From contig CM020519.1 in NCBI GenBank assembly GCA_009823395.1, positions 2,932,001-2,996,000 on the forward strand: a DNA stretch of 64,000 nt, written 5' to 3'. The stretch comes from Thamnaconus septentrionalis. Lineage: Eukaryota > Chordata > Actinopteri > Tetraodontiformes > Monacanthidae. The notes beneath the pieces are model-generated. The model saw nothing but the letters and a program-made list of their open reading frames with translations. It was not told where the DNA came from and did no database searches. Position 1 is the stretch's first letter; every line of letters begins with the position of its first letter. Positions 12,813 to 26,500 of the stretch are shown here, piece after piece. The translations under genes were made by a program, and so were the position numbers.

Positions 12813-15800
12813 TCATTTGTAGGGATGAGGATGGTGAAGACGTCTGGCCTTGGCTCGCTTGGAAAGACCAACCCTGATTGGACGTGTGCACGTCCTCAGT
12901 GGTCCCAGTCTCCTGGGCTGCTCTAGGGCTCCTGCAGACAACACACAAGGATCACGAGCTGTACATGTTTCAAGCCTGAGGAGACGTTTGATCACTTTCG
13001 GGTCACTTTCGGATTGTTGGGGAAGCCTGGCAGAAAAGCAAAAAGTAGCCAAAACTACTTTATTCACACGAGAAGTGAAGAACTTTTGACTGATGTTATA
13101 CTGAAAAAACAAAAACAAAAAAAACTAATTTGGTTAATTAAAACATGGAGGGGACTTTGAGCCTTTTCGTTTCTCATCACAATGTGAGACTCACTGTGAC
13201 TGAGTTGTTGCCAGAGTGGCCCACACATGAGGGACGGAGACCACGTTTCCCCCCTCTGCTCCGCCTCCCGGGGCCCTGAAAAGAAACAGACGCCGCGTTC
13301 GCCCTGAAACAACGTTTTTGGCATTCATGACGGTGTTATCATTTCACCGCAGCTTATTGGGGAGGGTGGGAAATGAATATTTGAACATTCATGAGACGAG
13401 GCGCTGTCATTTCAAAAGACAAATCAATAAAAGTAATTGTGTTTTCTCACTGAATTAACCGAGCTGACCTCTCAGAGTCTATCTGCAGCCTCTGAGGAGA
13501 AACAGCGTTAACTGCCACATTGAAAACAATGGAGCAGAAAATTAACTGGCTTTAATTTAAAAGATAGAAAAAAACACCACATTTTCATGTCTGGTATAAA
13601 GATGGTGCATAAAACTGTCTTTTTGGTCTTCTGAAGAGCTATAAATTCTGATCTCGGCTATGAATGGCTATGAGGGAGCCACTTTGTCCATTTCCATTAC
13701 GTAACTCACCTTTCTTATTCTTTGCAGTGGAAGTGGACGCTCTCTGGCACTGGTCGCTGCCAAGTGGCACCTCCTGCTCGCCGTCACTGCTGCTGCCAGG
13801 CGCAGGAGGAAGAACCGGATCGCCTCCGTACATGTCCAGGCCGGGATCTTCATCAGCGTCGTCTGCACAGCGGGCCGAGCAAAAAGGCAGCGCAAGCACA
13901 GTGAGACAGCCAACAGACGGAGTCCGGGTGTTCTTCTGGCATCAAGGCTCAAGATGAAGAGTAAACAAGCCGACAGGTTTCTCTTTGTTTGAAATTACAG
14001 CAAATTATGGGAGACTGAGTCAAATGCATGTCCTTGATTAATAACAATTGAACGTCTAGCAGATCAGTGCATGGACACACCGTTGGACATTTGCTCTAAA
14101 CATCAGAATCTATGGTGTAATGGATGTAGAAAGTTTTTTTTCTGCTCTTGGGGGAAACAACATAACAAGAATTACTTAATTTTTTTTGGTCCTAAAACAT
14201 TTGCAATGAGAAAAACAATGACAAATCTCCATGAAAATGGTCCAGAGTAATAGTAACTGCTTAATTGCTATTTGCGAATATAATCATAATGTTAAGTGAA
14301 TGTTTTTAGCTTTACAATGCACAGTAAAAGCAGAGTGTGGCTGTCTTTATTTACCCAGTAATGTATCTCCCTGGTGTTTTAACTCTCGACTGCTGAGCTC
14401 CTCATCGTTGCAGCCTAAAGTTTTGTCCTCAGTGGCCTCGGTTACATCCTTTGGCTGCTCACGGGACGATTCTTCGCATTCATCATTTGTGAAATCACTC
14501 ATACTGATGGCAAAATAAAGGTTCAACTCTCTCAGGACCGTGTCGAATTGTTTCTTCATCTCGAACTTGGGGAGGTGGTTCGAATCCAAGGCTGGTCTGC
14601 TGCTGCTGGTGGCCTGTGGATCCAAATCATCCTGGACATCCAAAGGAGAATAACAGGAACCAGAGGAACTGCAGGCTGTTTGACTGCCAGCCTGTTTGAG
14701 AACAGGAGCACCTGGTTTGGTTAAGTCTTGGACTTCATTATGACTAGAATCACTCTTCAGAAACCCATTTGCCATGTTTGTGGTCTGATGCTGTAACATC
14801 TCCTCCTCCTTCTCGCCTTTCTGCTGCTCCTTTTCGGGTATCACCTCCTGCTTATTGGCTGTCTCAGCATCCCCTATGCTGGTGGTAAAAAGCATGCTGC
14901 AGGCACTGTCACTACTGCAGCCGTCATCATCTAGCGAAAGCTGGATCCTCTGGAAATAGTCGAGCTCCACTGACAGCGAGGACGATCGGTCTGTGCCGTT
15001 CAGAGCCGCGGGGTCGTCCCTGGTTTTCAGCGAAGGGGTCAACTCACTCGGCACCACGGCATCACCAGATGTCAAACATTCAACCGTTACCGTCTCCTCT
15101 GTGAGACGGCACTCAAAGAAACAAATGGGCTCGTTCTCTTGTTCAGGTCGGCCAACTGGCAGTGATTCGCCGGTGCTGTTACTCATCTTGTCCTGTGGCT
15201 TCCCAGTGGCCCTGTTTGGACTCTGCCGCCGATGAACGTCCTCGGGTATCATTGACGCCTGGGAGTTTACCTCAGCTTCAACGCTTGAGCCACCATTATC
15301 CTCTGCTGTCTCTTCAATCAGTGGGCAGGTGGCGCTGTACGTGTGATCGGAAACCCACTCAGTGTTGTGACCCTCATTTATATGTCCTGATTTGTTGCCA
15401 TATTTACCAAATTGCCAAAGTATTTGGTCTACGTCCATTGACCTTGGTGACTGCTTCTCCATTACATTAACCTGAGTTCCCTCATTTTCATAGACAATTT
15501 CAACCTGTGCATCATCCTCCTGCATCTTCAGCTCATCGGAGCTAACAGGAAAACATCCAGACTGCGTTTGGACTTTTAGCAAATGCTCCACAGTCACAGG
15601 AGGAAGCTCTAAGCTGCAGCACGCACTGGATTCTTCTACAGTTTTGTCCTGTTTTCTGTCTGGGCTGTTGGGACAGGCCAGCGGTGTTGTGTGTGGTGGA
15701 CACGGATTGTCCTTTTCATCTTTACACTCTTGTATTTCGCCTCGGTGGTCCCACAGCCGAGGCGTGATGTCAGAGCCGAGTGCGAGAGGTGTTTCCATCT

Positions 15801-17037
15801 CGCAGACTTTCACAGATGGAAATAAGTCGGCAACTGTGCGACTCTCTGAGTAGCAGTGTGTCCCTCCAGACTCCCTGTCAGTTTCCCTCCAGATTGCTGG
15901 GTCAATTACACTGAATCGGCCTGCATCATTATCTCCTCCAGCACGCTCTTGACTGATTCCTGCTGGCGGCAGAGTCTCTGCTGGGTGATCAGCCTCTTTT
16001 CTTCCAGCTTCGGCTATCATCTCGCCAGCAGCGTGCTCCCCCTCGGCCCCGCAGAGGACATCAGCTTCGAGACCCACACTCTCAGTTGTAATTTTTCCGG
16101 CTGATGCAACATAATAAGGAACAACTGATCCCTCAGCACACTGAGCGACACAATGGATGGCGTTTCTGCTAGGGCCATTGTCATTAGCGCTGCCTTTTGT
16201 TTCGCAGGGGGCGACGTCTCCATTTCCACAAATCTGCAATTCTAATTCGTCTCCCTCATTTTTTACACCTTCTGCCAAGTTGCCTGAAGGGATATCTTCA
16301 ATATTTTGATAAAATAAATTCTTGTCTGAATAATGACTGTAGGATACAGATGAGTTTTCTACTTCCCCTCCGTCTCTAGATAATATTATTTCTCTAAATA
16401 TGTGCTTGTCTTGTTTCTGAAATCTGTCTTCATGTTCAGCAGGGTGCCATGTGTTCCAGCTACAGTTTGAAGCTTGGACTTCACTGACACTACTCACAAC
16501 CTGTCGCCCCTCGAGGTCATTTCGAGGGGGAAGATTGCAACGTACAGGGGGGCTGTCTTCAACTGATTCCCTCCGCAGTTTGCAATCAGAATGATTCGAC
16601 GCGTCAGTGCTGCTGTCGGGTGAAGTGTGAGACTCTGCTAATTTGGCCCCCGCGTCGTCACCCAGGTGCTGACAGAGCTCGAGAAATTCAGCATCCAGCA
16701 GCTGCTCGTCTGTCAGCAGAGGTAGAGGGCATCCCTCAGGTGAGCTCGTAGGTGCGTTGCAAGCGTGTGAAGCACTTAAGTTAGCAATTAAGTCCACAAT
16801 CACTGCAGTGCCATAAGGTTCTTCATCTTCAATAACCCTGCACTTATCAGTGCGGACCAGATCTGCAGTCATTTGTAGAATGCTCGCTGATGAGGGGCAG
16901 CAAACGGTTTTACGAAATGTCTCGGTGCAGCTGTTTGCCCAATCTGTTCGCCGCCTTTTGGGGGAAAGCTGTGACGTGAGCTCTCTCACGGTTTGTGGAC
17001 TGGTGTGTTGAAAGCCATCCTTTGTGGTTTTATCCAT
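12813..17037 (-). CDS. rad51ap2: RAD51-associated protein 2
   Basis: Proposed RAD51-binding protein of meiotic recombination. I model four coding exons: 17037-14355, 13862-13710, 13275-13195 and 12931-12813, with all three introns in phase 1. Joined, they give 1011 residues. Splice sites read CTGG|GTAAAT, AAAG|GTGAGT and CACA|GTGAGT, with good pyrimidine-rich acceptors. The large first exon codes a low-complexity Ser/Glu-rich protein. Near its end is a block reading KKQFDTVLRELNLYF. The last exon ends with RPIRVGLSKRAKARRLH, resembling the C-terminal RAD51-binding motif shared by RAD51AP1 and RAD51AP2. Mammalian RAD51AP2 is also about 1,100 aa, dominated by one giant exon, and adjacent to VSNL1. 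The start ATG (context ACAACATGG) is the first in the exon and lies just inside a likely acceptor at 17057. A naive reading would stop at 14347, inside intron 1. Confidence 0.82.
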
Positions 17038-17324
17038 GTTGTCCTCTTTGTTAAACCTAAAACAATTTTAAATGTTCAGTTTTAAAACCAAACAAAAAAA
17101 AATTGAATGCTGAAAATGTCAAAATACAGATGTACTTTACTCATTTCGGAGATAATGTCAATTAGAATCTAACATCAATTTAAAAACACATGCCTGGAAG
17201 GGTTCATGTATAATACAGACATTCAGCTCAAGGCATAAAGGCTTTCTAGTCTCTCCCGTCTTCCTTCACAATCCATAATAATAACAGCAGATGTATTCTT
17301 CTGAGTAAACACACATATACTCAC

Positions 17325-18293
17325 CTCAAGCAAAATCTGCAGTATCCACAACGGCCCTTTGAGGAAGAAAAAAAAAGGAGATAAAATGTTCATTCAGTGT
17401 ACTTCCTTGGCCAGAGCAGATTTTAACATCACAATAGTGATCCACTGCACACTGTACACTGATGGATAGTAATAGACAGCAATGCGGCATCTTCTAGCAC
17501 CCCAATCTGGAGCTGCCGCACAGCTGCTTTTGACAATGCCAGCCTTGCGATAATGAGCATGAGAAATGTGCATTTTTATCGAGAGAGAAAAAAACAGTCT
17601 GATGATGGAGCAGGTGACACTGACAATGACTGTTACATCCAAAAGTACATGACCAAATCCATTTTCATTTTAGCCTCTGTCATTTTCTTGTGCTTTCACT
17701 TTTGTAAAACAGTTGAATTCCTTGTGAAGGCAAAGACCCATTTCAACCTCAAATAGCCAGGATTCATCTGAAAGCAGCAGCCAAATAGTTAATCAGTTTA
17801 GCTTTTCCCTCAGACAAAAAGAGATATCTTTGAGAAATTACGTAACACTTTCACCCAAGGAAATGTATAAAATAAGATATTTCAGCTGTCACATCAATAC
17901 TATTTCGACAAGTTAATGGAATTATATTATGGTTGATAAATATGTGTGCTCGCCTCTAAAACGCGCCATTTAAACATGTCGATGACCTTCGCTGATTTGG
18001 GAACTTCCCGTTAGTCCGACGTTCCTTCCAAGTCACACACCTCGAATTAAAAACAGGTTTCAACCAGCTAAAACTGGCACAGAATGGGGGGGAGAAAAAC
18101 ACATTTCGGCCGCGATGAATTCCAGGTTAGCTAGCTAGATTTGGATTTGGTCAATTGCTGTCAGCGAAACGAAAAAGCATTAAATGATAGTTGCCCTTAT
18201 GTAGGTATTACTTCGACTTTTCATTGAGATTTTGATATTGACATTTGTTTCCGGTGTGTCCTCCTATCTTTATCTGGCGCTCGTTCTCTTACC
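17325..18293 (-). promoter_or_regulatory. rad51ap2: rad51ap2 5' untranslated exons and promoter side (predicted)
   Basis: Two minus-strand donors precede the coding exon. TTTCAAG|GTAAGAG ends a first exon at 18293. CTTGAG|GTGAGTATA ends a small exon at 17325-17356, whose acceptor (CCTCAAAG) is weaker. Neither exon contains a start codon that must be used. The transcription start would lie upstream of 18293, towards 18500, facing the vsnl1 promoter. The model rests on splice signals only. Confidence 0.4.
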
Positions 18294-18699
18294 TTGAAAC
18301 GGTTTATCAGTCAATAGTTCAGCCTTAATAACGAAACTTGTTCATGTTAAGTTTTACACGCCTTGTTTGTCGCGTGACAGGAAGCTATCTCGGCTTCGAG
18401 AAAGTTCATGCTAACTTAACTTAGCATAGGTAGCTCACCCGAGTGGCGGCGCGTGAAGCCTATTTGCGACTAGTTTTATCGACTGATATAAATAGGTAGC
18501 ATGGGACATTACTGCAGTTAAACTGACCACCCAAGGTCACAGAGTCATGGTTACTTAAAGGAAGGTGTCGGTATGACTTCCTCATTGTCATCATGTGACC
18601 GTGAATTGTTTCATGTTAGCTGTAGCATGACTTCGTGTTAAACGCCAAACGAACCTATTCGGCGCCCTAGTTAGATTGTGCACTATCACTGGGCAACCT

Positions 18700-19291
18700 T
18701 TATCGAGTATTTTTTGCACCTGATATGGCTCGTGTGGCTTGTTTTCATTTTTGAAAATGTTTTATTTATTTATTTTTTTTTTTAAATATATAGTTTTGCA
18801 ATTAATCCACCGAGGTCCATTCACATTATGTATGTTGTTTTATCTGCAGGCTTTCACGTGTTTTTATGGGGTACCACCCCAATGAATGGCAGCGAGCGAA
18901 AAGATGCGCCGCTTTCTCCCCCCACCATTCCCCTCCACCCTCGTCTCCATCACTGTCTCCTCCTCCTCCTCCTCTTCCACCCCGCGAACTAGCAGCAGCA
19001 GAGTGCGCAGCAGCAGCAACATCACACCACGGACTGGCACCGCTCACTGTCGGTCGTGGCTCACTCTTCTCCCCCCGTTCCTGTAAACCTGTCAGAAGTC
19101 CAGAAGCTCCAGAAAAGAGCTCGACGTACCGCAGATATCCACGACAGAGGAACAAATCCCATCGGGTTTTTTCTTTCTTTCTTTCTTTCCTGAAATCGCC
19201 TCCTCTGGTTGTTTTTTTTGTTTTTTTTTGTTTTTTTGGAGGACCGCACACCCAGACCGGACTTCTCCCGCACGCATCACACTCTACAAAG
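18700..19291 (+). promoter_or_regulatory. vsnl1: vsnl1 promoter region and non-coding exon 1
   Basis: A strong plus-strand donor, CTACAAAG|GTAAGTACAG, ends a probable untranslated first exon at 19291. Upstream are CT- and CCT-rich sequence and CAG clusters (18940-19020) and a TAAATATATAG box near 18783. The transcription start is not determinable. Mammalian VSNL1 likewise has a non-coding first exon, which supports the placement. Confidence 0.45.
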
Positions 19292-22200
19292 GTAAGTACA
19301 GACCGGATGCTCTGGCGAGCTCGTTTTTGTGCATGTGGACTATAAGTGATTGTGCACATGACATGCATGATGCGCGTCATTTATTATCTATCGTCTATTT
19401 CGGTTCCACAAGCCCTAATTGATCGCTTCACGGGACGCCTATGATGATAATGACGGTGGGGCGCTGATTAAGGCAGTGACACAAATAATCTATCCGCCAT
19501 AGATTAGCCACTGGTTGAATACACTCCTCTGTGATCGTCAGTGCATGCGAGCACGACAACTGACAGCATCTTTTTTGGTGTGTGTGTGTGTCTTGCTCGG
19601 GGTTTTTTTCTGTGCACAATTGCATGAACGCGCACACGGGGGGTTTGGATCAGCACCCAAAGTGCAAATGGCTGCTTTGTGCAATCGTCTTCCTCATTTC
19701 ATTGAGGGCGTGTATATGCAAAGAGACAATGTGGGTAGTTGCTCCGGTGCTGATGCTGGAAGGGTCCGTGCGCGTGCCTGTGTGTGCGTGTATGCTATTA
19801 AGAGGTGGGGGTGTGGTGTTGGCGCCCAGAGCTCACTCACCACGAGGCTTACTTTTTTTTTTTTTTTTTGCAAATCAATGCGACTGCAGACATACAAGTT
19901 GCTTATTGAGCTCCAACGCCCCCCCTCCCCCTCGCCTCTTCCACACACATGCAAAAATGCACAAGGATGCATCCACACACACGCAGGTGAGAGCACACAT
20001 TACACACATTTCTGGGTAATAAAAAAAACGTCAACATCCAATCGGAATCAGCCTAAATCGGAGCCACCAAGTGTGTTTTTTCAGCTCCAGTGATGGTTCC
20101 TCTGACCGGGGCTCTGCCTGCCTCTCAAGGTCATCCCCCTGTTGGCAAATGATGGTGAAGGGACGGTGTTATGTAATAGCCTCCTCTGACTGGCTCAGAG
20201 GCAGGTCAACTGATTGTTAAAAAGACCGTAAAATTAGTCATCTGTCGATACGTTTTCGAGTTGATCTCCACTTATGAAACAGATGTGCGCTTTTATTTTT
20301 TATTTTTTTTCCTGTTCTGCGTGGTGCTGACGGGACCCAGGTGGACTGGAAGACAAAGGGCTATGACTCAGGGCTGGTGTCAGCGTGGCGCTCCGCTCTG
20401 CAATGCACTGCAGACTGATCCTGGGTGTCTTGCCTTGGAGTCGGTCCCTTTTATTATTCTGGGGAAAACAATGCACTGGCAACTGGAGACAATGCAGCAT
20501 ACTGTCTGTCACCTTTTCCTCACATTGGTATGCAGAAGAATGCTAGAATGCACTCAGGCTTAATGCGTTTTGTCCTCTTTCTTTTCTGCTACCCATGCAT
20601 GTATTCTAAGTGACAGAATCTGATCATTATCACATTTGTAGTGCTGAGAAAAAAAGGTTTTATCAGGCTGTAAGGTTTATAAGGATCTCGTTATTTTACC
20701 AATTGTTGGCAGTACAAGGTTTCGGTGTTAAAACAGTGGCATTGCTTGACAAAGCAAGGACTGAAAGGATTAAAACAAAAAAGTGTGTAAAAAAAATATT
20801 TTCCTACTGTGAAAACAAGCTGTCAGCTGGTCTTTGAAGAAAGAAAATTGAAGGAACATCATGTTTGGAAATGTTTCCAACCCACCACGCTGCTTCTTGC
20901 GTCACTTCGGCTGTGCATTAACAGGTTTCCTGATGAGCGAGCTGCGGGGGACGTGTGATTTATTTAAGTGGTGCCTACTTGCAAACTGCAAATCAACGCT
21001 CGTGATGAATTTGTTCAGAGAGAATAGAAGTTGATGCATCGTATTTTGTTCGTAGATTTTATTCACAGTAGCTGTTGTTGCTCCTGTTCCAGTGTCGTGT
21101 CTGTCTGACTCATAAGTGTTTATACTGAATTATACAACTGATTGAATAAAGACCAGTTTACAATCAAAAATACAAACTACTAAAAAAAATAGTTTATATA
21201 ATTTTTATTTTTCACTGGTATTTTTAATCTAATCATGCTATTCAGGTTAATAGTTTGACAATAATCATAAACGTTTGCAACTGTAGATGCTTCTTCGAGA
21301 AACTCGGCCTGTAAAATGAGACAATGTCTGCCATCTGGCTTCAGTACAGATTGAACAAATAGTAAATTGAGGCTGGCAGAGGACTGAGTAGTACTTTTAT
21401 CACGATGCAAGCTATTATTAGCTCATTGTCAGTGAATAATCTTTTTTTTTTTTCAAGTTTGTGTTTCTAATACAGAAATACGTAGTGATTCCTCCAGAGG
21501 TTCTCTATGTCGTGCCCGACCGTACATGCCGGCAGTAATGCCCATAATGCAGCAGACACGCCTTGAAATGCAGCACTTAAGCTCAATTCTTAATGACTCC
21601 TGAAGCTCTGGGACCTGGAAGATTCTCCGACGTCCCACGAGCAAACAGACACCCGCTGCGGGCGCACACGCAGGTGGCGCTCCTCATCAGAGTGGGGATA
21701 CATTATACATGTGTGCTTAAGCGTGAGCATATTGCACACGCGTGTGCGTTGCGTTTAAAAATGCAACGTCTATTTACTTTTGGTGCAAACAGACGGCTGC
21801 CTGCACGCGCTGCCGACTGGTGACATAACGCCAAGCCTGTCGTGCGTCTTGCACTGACATCCCTCCCGAGACACATCTGCCTCCCGTCGCAGCCGCAGCA
21901 GCTCTTCTGGCTCGGCTCGTCATGTCTGACAGCCTACAGTGCGTCGTGAGAGAGAAAAGAGGCCCTGCAACTATCTGACTCGGGGAACCTCTGTGATCAC
22001 TGAAGCCTACGGAATCTTCTTCTTCTTCTTCTTCTTCTTCTTCTTCTTCTTCTTCTTCTTCTTCTTCTTGTCATCATGTGTCCATATGATGTTTGATTGT
22101 CTCTGTTAGTTGATGAGCTGACCTGTCTGGCCTGTTTTCAGCAAAACAGAATCACTCAACACTCACTGAAAGCTAAACGAAAGAGCTGAATTAAAGCAGT

Positions 22201-23526
22201 AATTGGTTTTTTTTCATGTAATTAAATTATATTTCCTTGTTGTAATTAACTGGGATGTTTTATTTGAAATTGTTGGAGTTTGGCAAAGGCCCCGTTAATG
22301 ACCCTGCTGCTCCGATGCAGGCGTGGTACGAATCCCGCCGTGCTCTCTGAACTCTGCAGTTTTGGTTTCAGGGAAAAAGCTTTTCTATCTTTGACAGATT
22401 GTCACGGGGCACAGCAGACGATCTCTGGAAGCTTCTCAGAGTCTTCATGTCCATCCGATGTGCTTCTCCTTCTCCTCTTGTTTTCGCTGTCAATCGTCAA
22501 CAATCAAATCAAGCAAGCTGCTGTCGGCCCACTTGATTTCAACACACGTTTGTATACAGCAGACATGAATTTGTGCGTGCGAGCCCTTCATTTACTATTT
22601 TCACAATATAAGGAGGTGGAGACAGGGTTGTGATGCAGCCAATGGGGAAACCCTGGGCTTCCATTTGCCCTTTAAAGACTTCTGCCTCCAGCTTCCAGGA
22701 GACGTCGTTGTGAACACTGGATAACAATAACGACATGGCTGATGAAATGTCCCTCACAGCGCTGCAGTCATCAGACTGCACTCGCCGCTCCCATCACCCA
22801 TAATAATGTTTACACTGAGCTTTCCTCGGAGAAGGTTCCTAAGAGATTCCGGCTCTAAACTGTAAGATACAAAAATCAATTATTTGCTCAGCTGGTCTCA
22901 GATAAGAACTGTGTGTGTTTACAAACACTAATGTTCTGTTTTCTCAACATTACGAGTGGTTAAGAACAGTTAAGAATTGTTCTCGCTTCAGTGCTGCAGC
23001 CTCTGTGGCTTTTACTGAGGGAACCAGGAAAAACTCTGTGGGAATTCTCCACACTGAAGTTATATTCTCCACTCAAGCTTTAATAGAGAGAGTAGTGCTT
23101 GTATGACGTGGTAGTTCTCAATGAAATGCAGCACTTAATCCAAAAGCATGCAGCTAAGAAACCGTACCAATGCTTTGACAAAGCACCGACAAAATATACC
23201 AAGAATTCTGAGGTCAGACGGTCAATTTTGGCCAACAGAACTCCTGGAAGCAAAACACAGCGGAGGAGCACGATGCCCCTCAACCCGACGCTCTTGTCCA
23301 AGAGCTGTTATCCATTTCAAAACTCTTTCTTGGAATTGAAAGCATGTATTGTGTGCTTTTAAACATTTCCAAGAAATCTGCCAATCTGTTGGCTTTTTTT
23401 GCCCTCAGGGTGTTTTTTTTGTATAACCTCAGAGTGTCATCATAATGAGACGCTTGTCTCTTAATTCATAGAAACATGCCTAACGTGTGTGCGTTTGTGT
23501 GCGCGCGCGTGTTTGTGTTTGTGCAG
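19292..23526 (+). other. vsnl1: vsnl1 intron 1
   Basis: It lies between the donor at 19292 and the acceptor TTTGTGTTTGTGCAG ending at 23526. It holds a CTT microsatellite at 22015-22068, poly-T runs and GT/CA stretches. I see no exon with family similarity inside it. Confidence 0.55.
22015..22068. repeat. (CTT)18 microsatellite
   Basis: Pure CTT/TTC trinucleotide run. It forms a homopurine-homopyrimidine tract of about 54 bp, a triplex-prone composition. Confidence 0.95.
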
Positions 23527-23531
23527 GCAAA

Positions 23532-26500
23532 ATGGGGAAACAGAACAGCAAGTTGACCCCCGAAGTGATGGAGGACCTGGTGAAGAACACAGAGTTTAAC
23601 GAGCACGAGCTGAAGCAGTGGTACAAGGGTTTCCTGAAGGACTGCCCCACCGGCCGCCTCAACCTGGAGGAGTTCCAGCAGCTCTATGTCAAGGTCAGAC
23701 TCCACTCACTCGCTTTCCCCTGACGGATCGCACACCGTCTGCACACCTCAATTCACGCACCTGGTTCTGCCGTCATACAATGTTGCAGGCCCGCGGTGAA
23801 GATACCTTGAAGTGTATCTGACTAGATGGTAAACAGTGGAGAAGGAAAGGCGGAAGGAAAAGAAATGGAAACTTCAAACGTGAATCAGTGTCTGGGAACC
23901 CTTCCGTTTTTTGAAATTGTGTTAATTGAAGATAAATCTCGTCAACTTAAAACATTTAAAGAAGATTGGCCATTGATCCGCGTCAAATACAAGTCCACTA
24001 TTACTGTGAGGAAATTTTTCCTTTGAAAGTGCATTTGCATTACTGACGCTCACAGCGTGGAACAGCCAGATAAATATCGGTGTGTAGATCCGCATCAGCA
24101 TTAGCGGAAATATAAAAGAAATTTTAGTTTTCTCGGCTGTCTCACGCTGTTGTTTTTCTGATAGCTAATCACAAAAGGCTGCCTCACTTGAGTCCAGGAT
24201 GAACAGTAACTCCCAGTAGGTTTTCCCTCGGTCACACGCAATGGTCTGGGGTCACATGAATACTTTCTGATTCGTCACCAAAGGAAAAAAAAAAGATTTA
24301 TGTAACCGGTATGAGCCCTGCCAGACTTTTCAGCGGGCATCCTGCCATGTTCCCATTGGCCACTCCCGTATCTGGGCAGGAAACCAGCAGAGAGTGAGAT
24401 ATCGAGGGCGCCCAGATGATTATCTTTGCCCGCTAATACATAGCCTAGCGTATCTCATTACCTCAGACAGGAGGGCGTGAATCTATTCAATGAATAATTG
24501 ATATAAAAAATGACAACGGCACATTGAAAGAGAGAGCAATCTAATGAAGTAAGAATATTGCGATAAAATAGCTAATACCTTTAATAGTGATATTAAAAGC
24601 AGAATTTACCAATCACAACTGATTAATGCTACCCTATTTCACTACAGTAAGCAATGTTCCTTAATGACATGTGGCCTAACTTGCATTTTATTCAATATTT
24701 CAATTATTTATTCAATTAATTATTCAATTAATTCATTGACAAAACAAGGTGAGACGTGGCGTCACGTCAGGTTTTTCTCAGTGTGTCGTCTTCTACTGGG
24801 TTGCGTCGAGTTGTGCAATGAAATTGCAATGAAATTCTTTTATCCATCAGTGGGTACCAGAAACTGCACTTAAACCAAACAGTGGGTGGTCCACATGTCT
24901 GCGCTGTCAACAGGAGGACACATCCGGGCAGCGAGGTCACCGATGTGCACTCTGTCTAAATGCCAACAGGGACTCGTGCGTCGGCCGAGACAGCGAGATA
25001 GAGGAAAGAGCAAAAAAACAATCATGGAAAAATACCAGACGCAGGTGGAATTGTGGCTGCTGACGTGGCCGATTCGTTCCGTTGAATTTCACTGACGAGC
25101 ATTCAATTCTTAACAATGAAATATCCCCAAAAAAGGAAAAAAGAAACCTGGGCTGCAGGATCAACTGACGTCACTACAACACACGACGACGGTGTCGGTC
25201 AAAACTGCAGCCGGGCAAATGGGGCTGATGCGACGGGGTGGGGGTGGAGGTGGGGACGGGTCTCCTCTGGCCTAAATCCTATTATTGATGCGTCTCATTG
25301 TGTTCCTAGGCAACAGTGTATCAGTAACAGAGCTTTATTTAAATCCAGCAGGCTGATAAGTGGAAAAACGGTGCACAGCGACCTCGCATTAACAGGACAC
25401 ACTGTTCCTGTGAAGAGTGACCGTGTGTGCGTGTCTGTCTGTGGTGTTTGTATGCGTGTGTGTGTGTGTGTGTCTAAATATATTAATTAAAAAAAAATGC
25501 ATCTTGAGCAGAAGAGAGTCATATGATGGTGACGGGATGGAGGAGCGTGTGCTGGCGTCAGAGCGTCAGAGCGGGTACCAGAGAGACGAGAGAGGAAGTG
25601 GCGAGAGAAAGTGCGTCGCCAAGTGGGAAGTGTGCGTGATTTTTAGTCACAAGGTCGCATGTTGAAAACGTGAGGGGGGTGGGGGGGCGAGCGGAACACC
25701 TGAGCACTGCGACCTTTGCTCCCCGGCGCCCGCTGGCTGCTCTCAGCCCTGCGCCGTCCTCGTCTCCCAACACTGGTGCAGATCTGCACCTGTGACCTCC
25801 GCCAAGCTTTAATTCCCGCTGCCTTTGTGCGAGGTAATCACCCTTTATTTTTTTTGGAAGTTAACGAGAGAGAGAGGGAGAGAGAGAGAGAAAAGTGAGT
25901 GGATTAAAAAGGGTAGAGGCATGCAAGAGCAGGATGGCGAAGGCAGCGTAGCATGTCGGCTGGAAATAATAGGTGTTTATATCTCAGGGCAGTCTGTGAT
26001 ATTCAGAGTGGAAGCCCAGGATGTGGCACACAGACGGTGAAGTCTATGTTTGCGTGCTAATGTGCATCCGAGGGCACCGAGGGTTCGCGCACATCCATGT
26101 GGAAGGAACTCACAAGTTCTTTCTCAAGATTCCCCAACATGTATGAAGTCTAGACCTCGGGAATTTCTCACATACAAACAAATTGAATCAATCTGAATGT
26201 GCACAGTTCTCTTTATGAGTGTTTCCCAACTCTAATGCATCTCCGTCTTGCATTTGAACTCGCAGAAAATGAGAAATGAGACCGTCTTTCACAAACTGCG
26301 TGTTTGTCAGAACTCAGAACTCAGTCAGAACTTGGGAACCAGGAAAAAAAAGTGTTGCCCTGCTTGTTTAACTGGGTTTAATCCTTGTCAGCTTTGTTCC
26401 GTTACTCTCCCAGCTCGCTCTGAAGATCCATAAATCCTGTCCGGGTCAAATCCGTTAAACTGACCTCCTGCAGATTTTTTGGGGGATTCCCAGTAGATTT

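Noticed and set aside
13664..13957. Plus-strand frame with a CTTTGCAG acceptor over rad51ap2 exon 2
   Set aside because: It is the antisense shadow of a minus-strand exon with stronger, phase-consistent splice sites.
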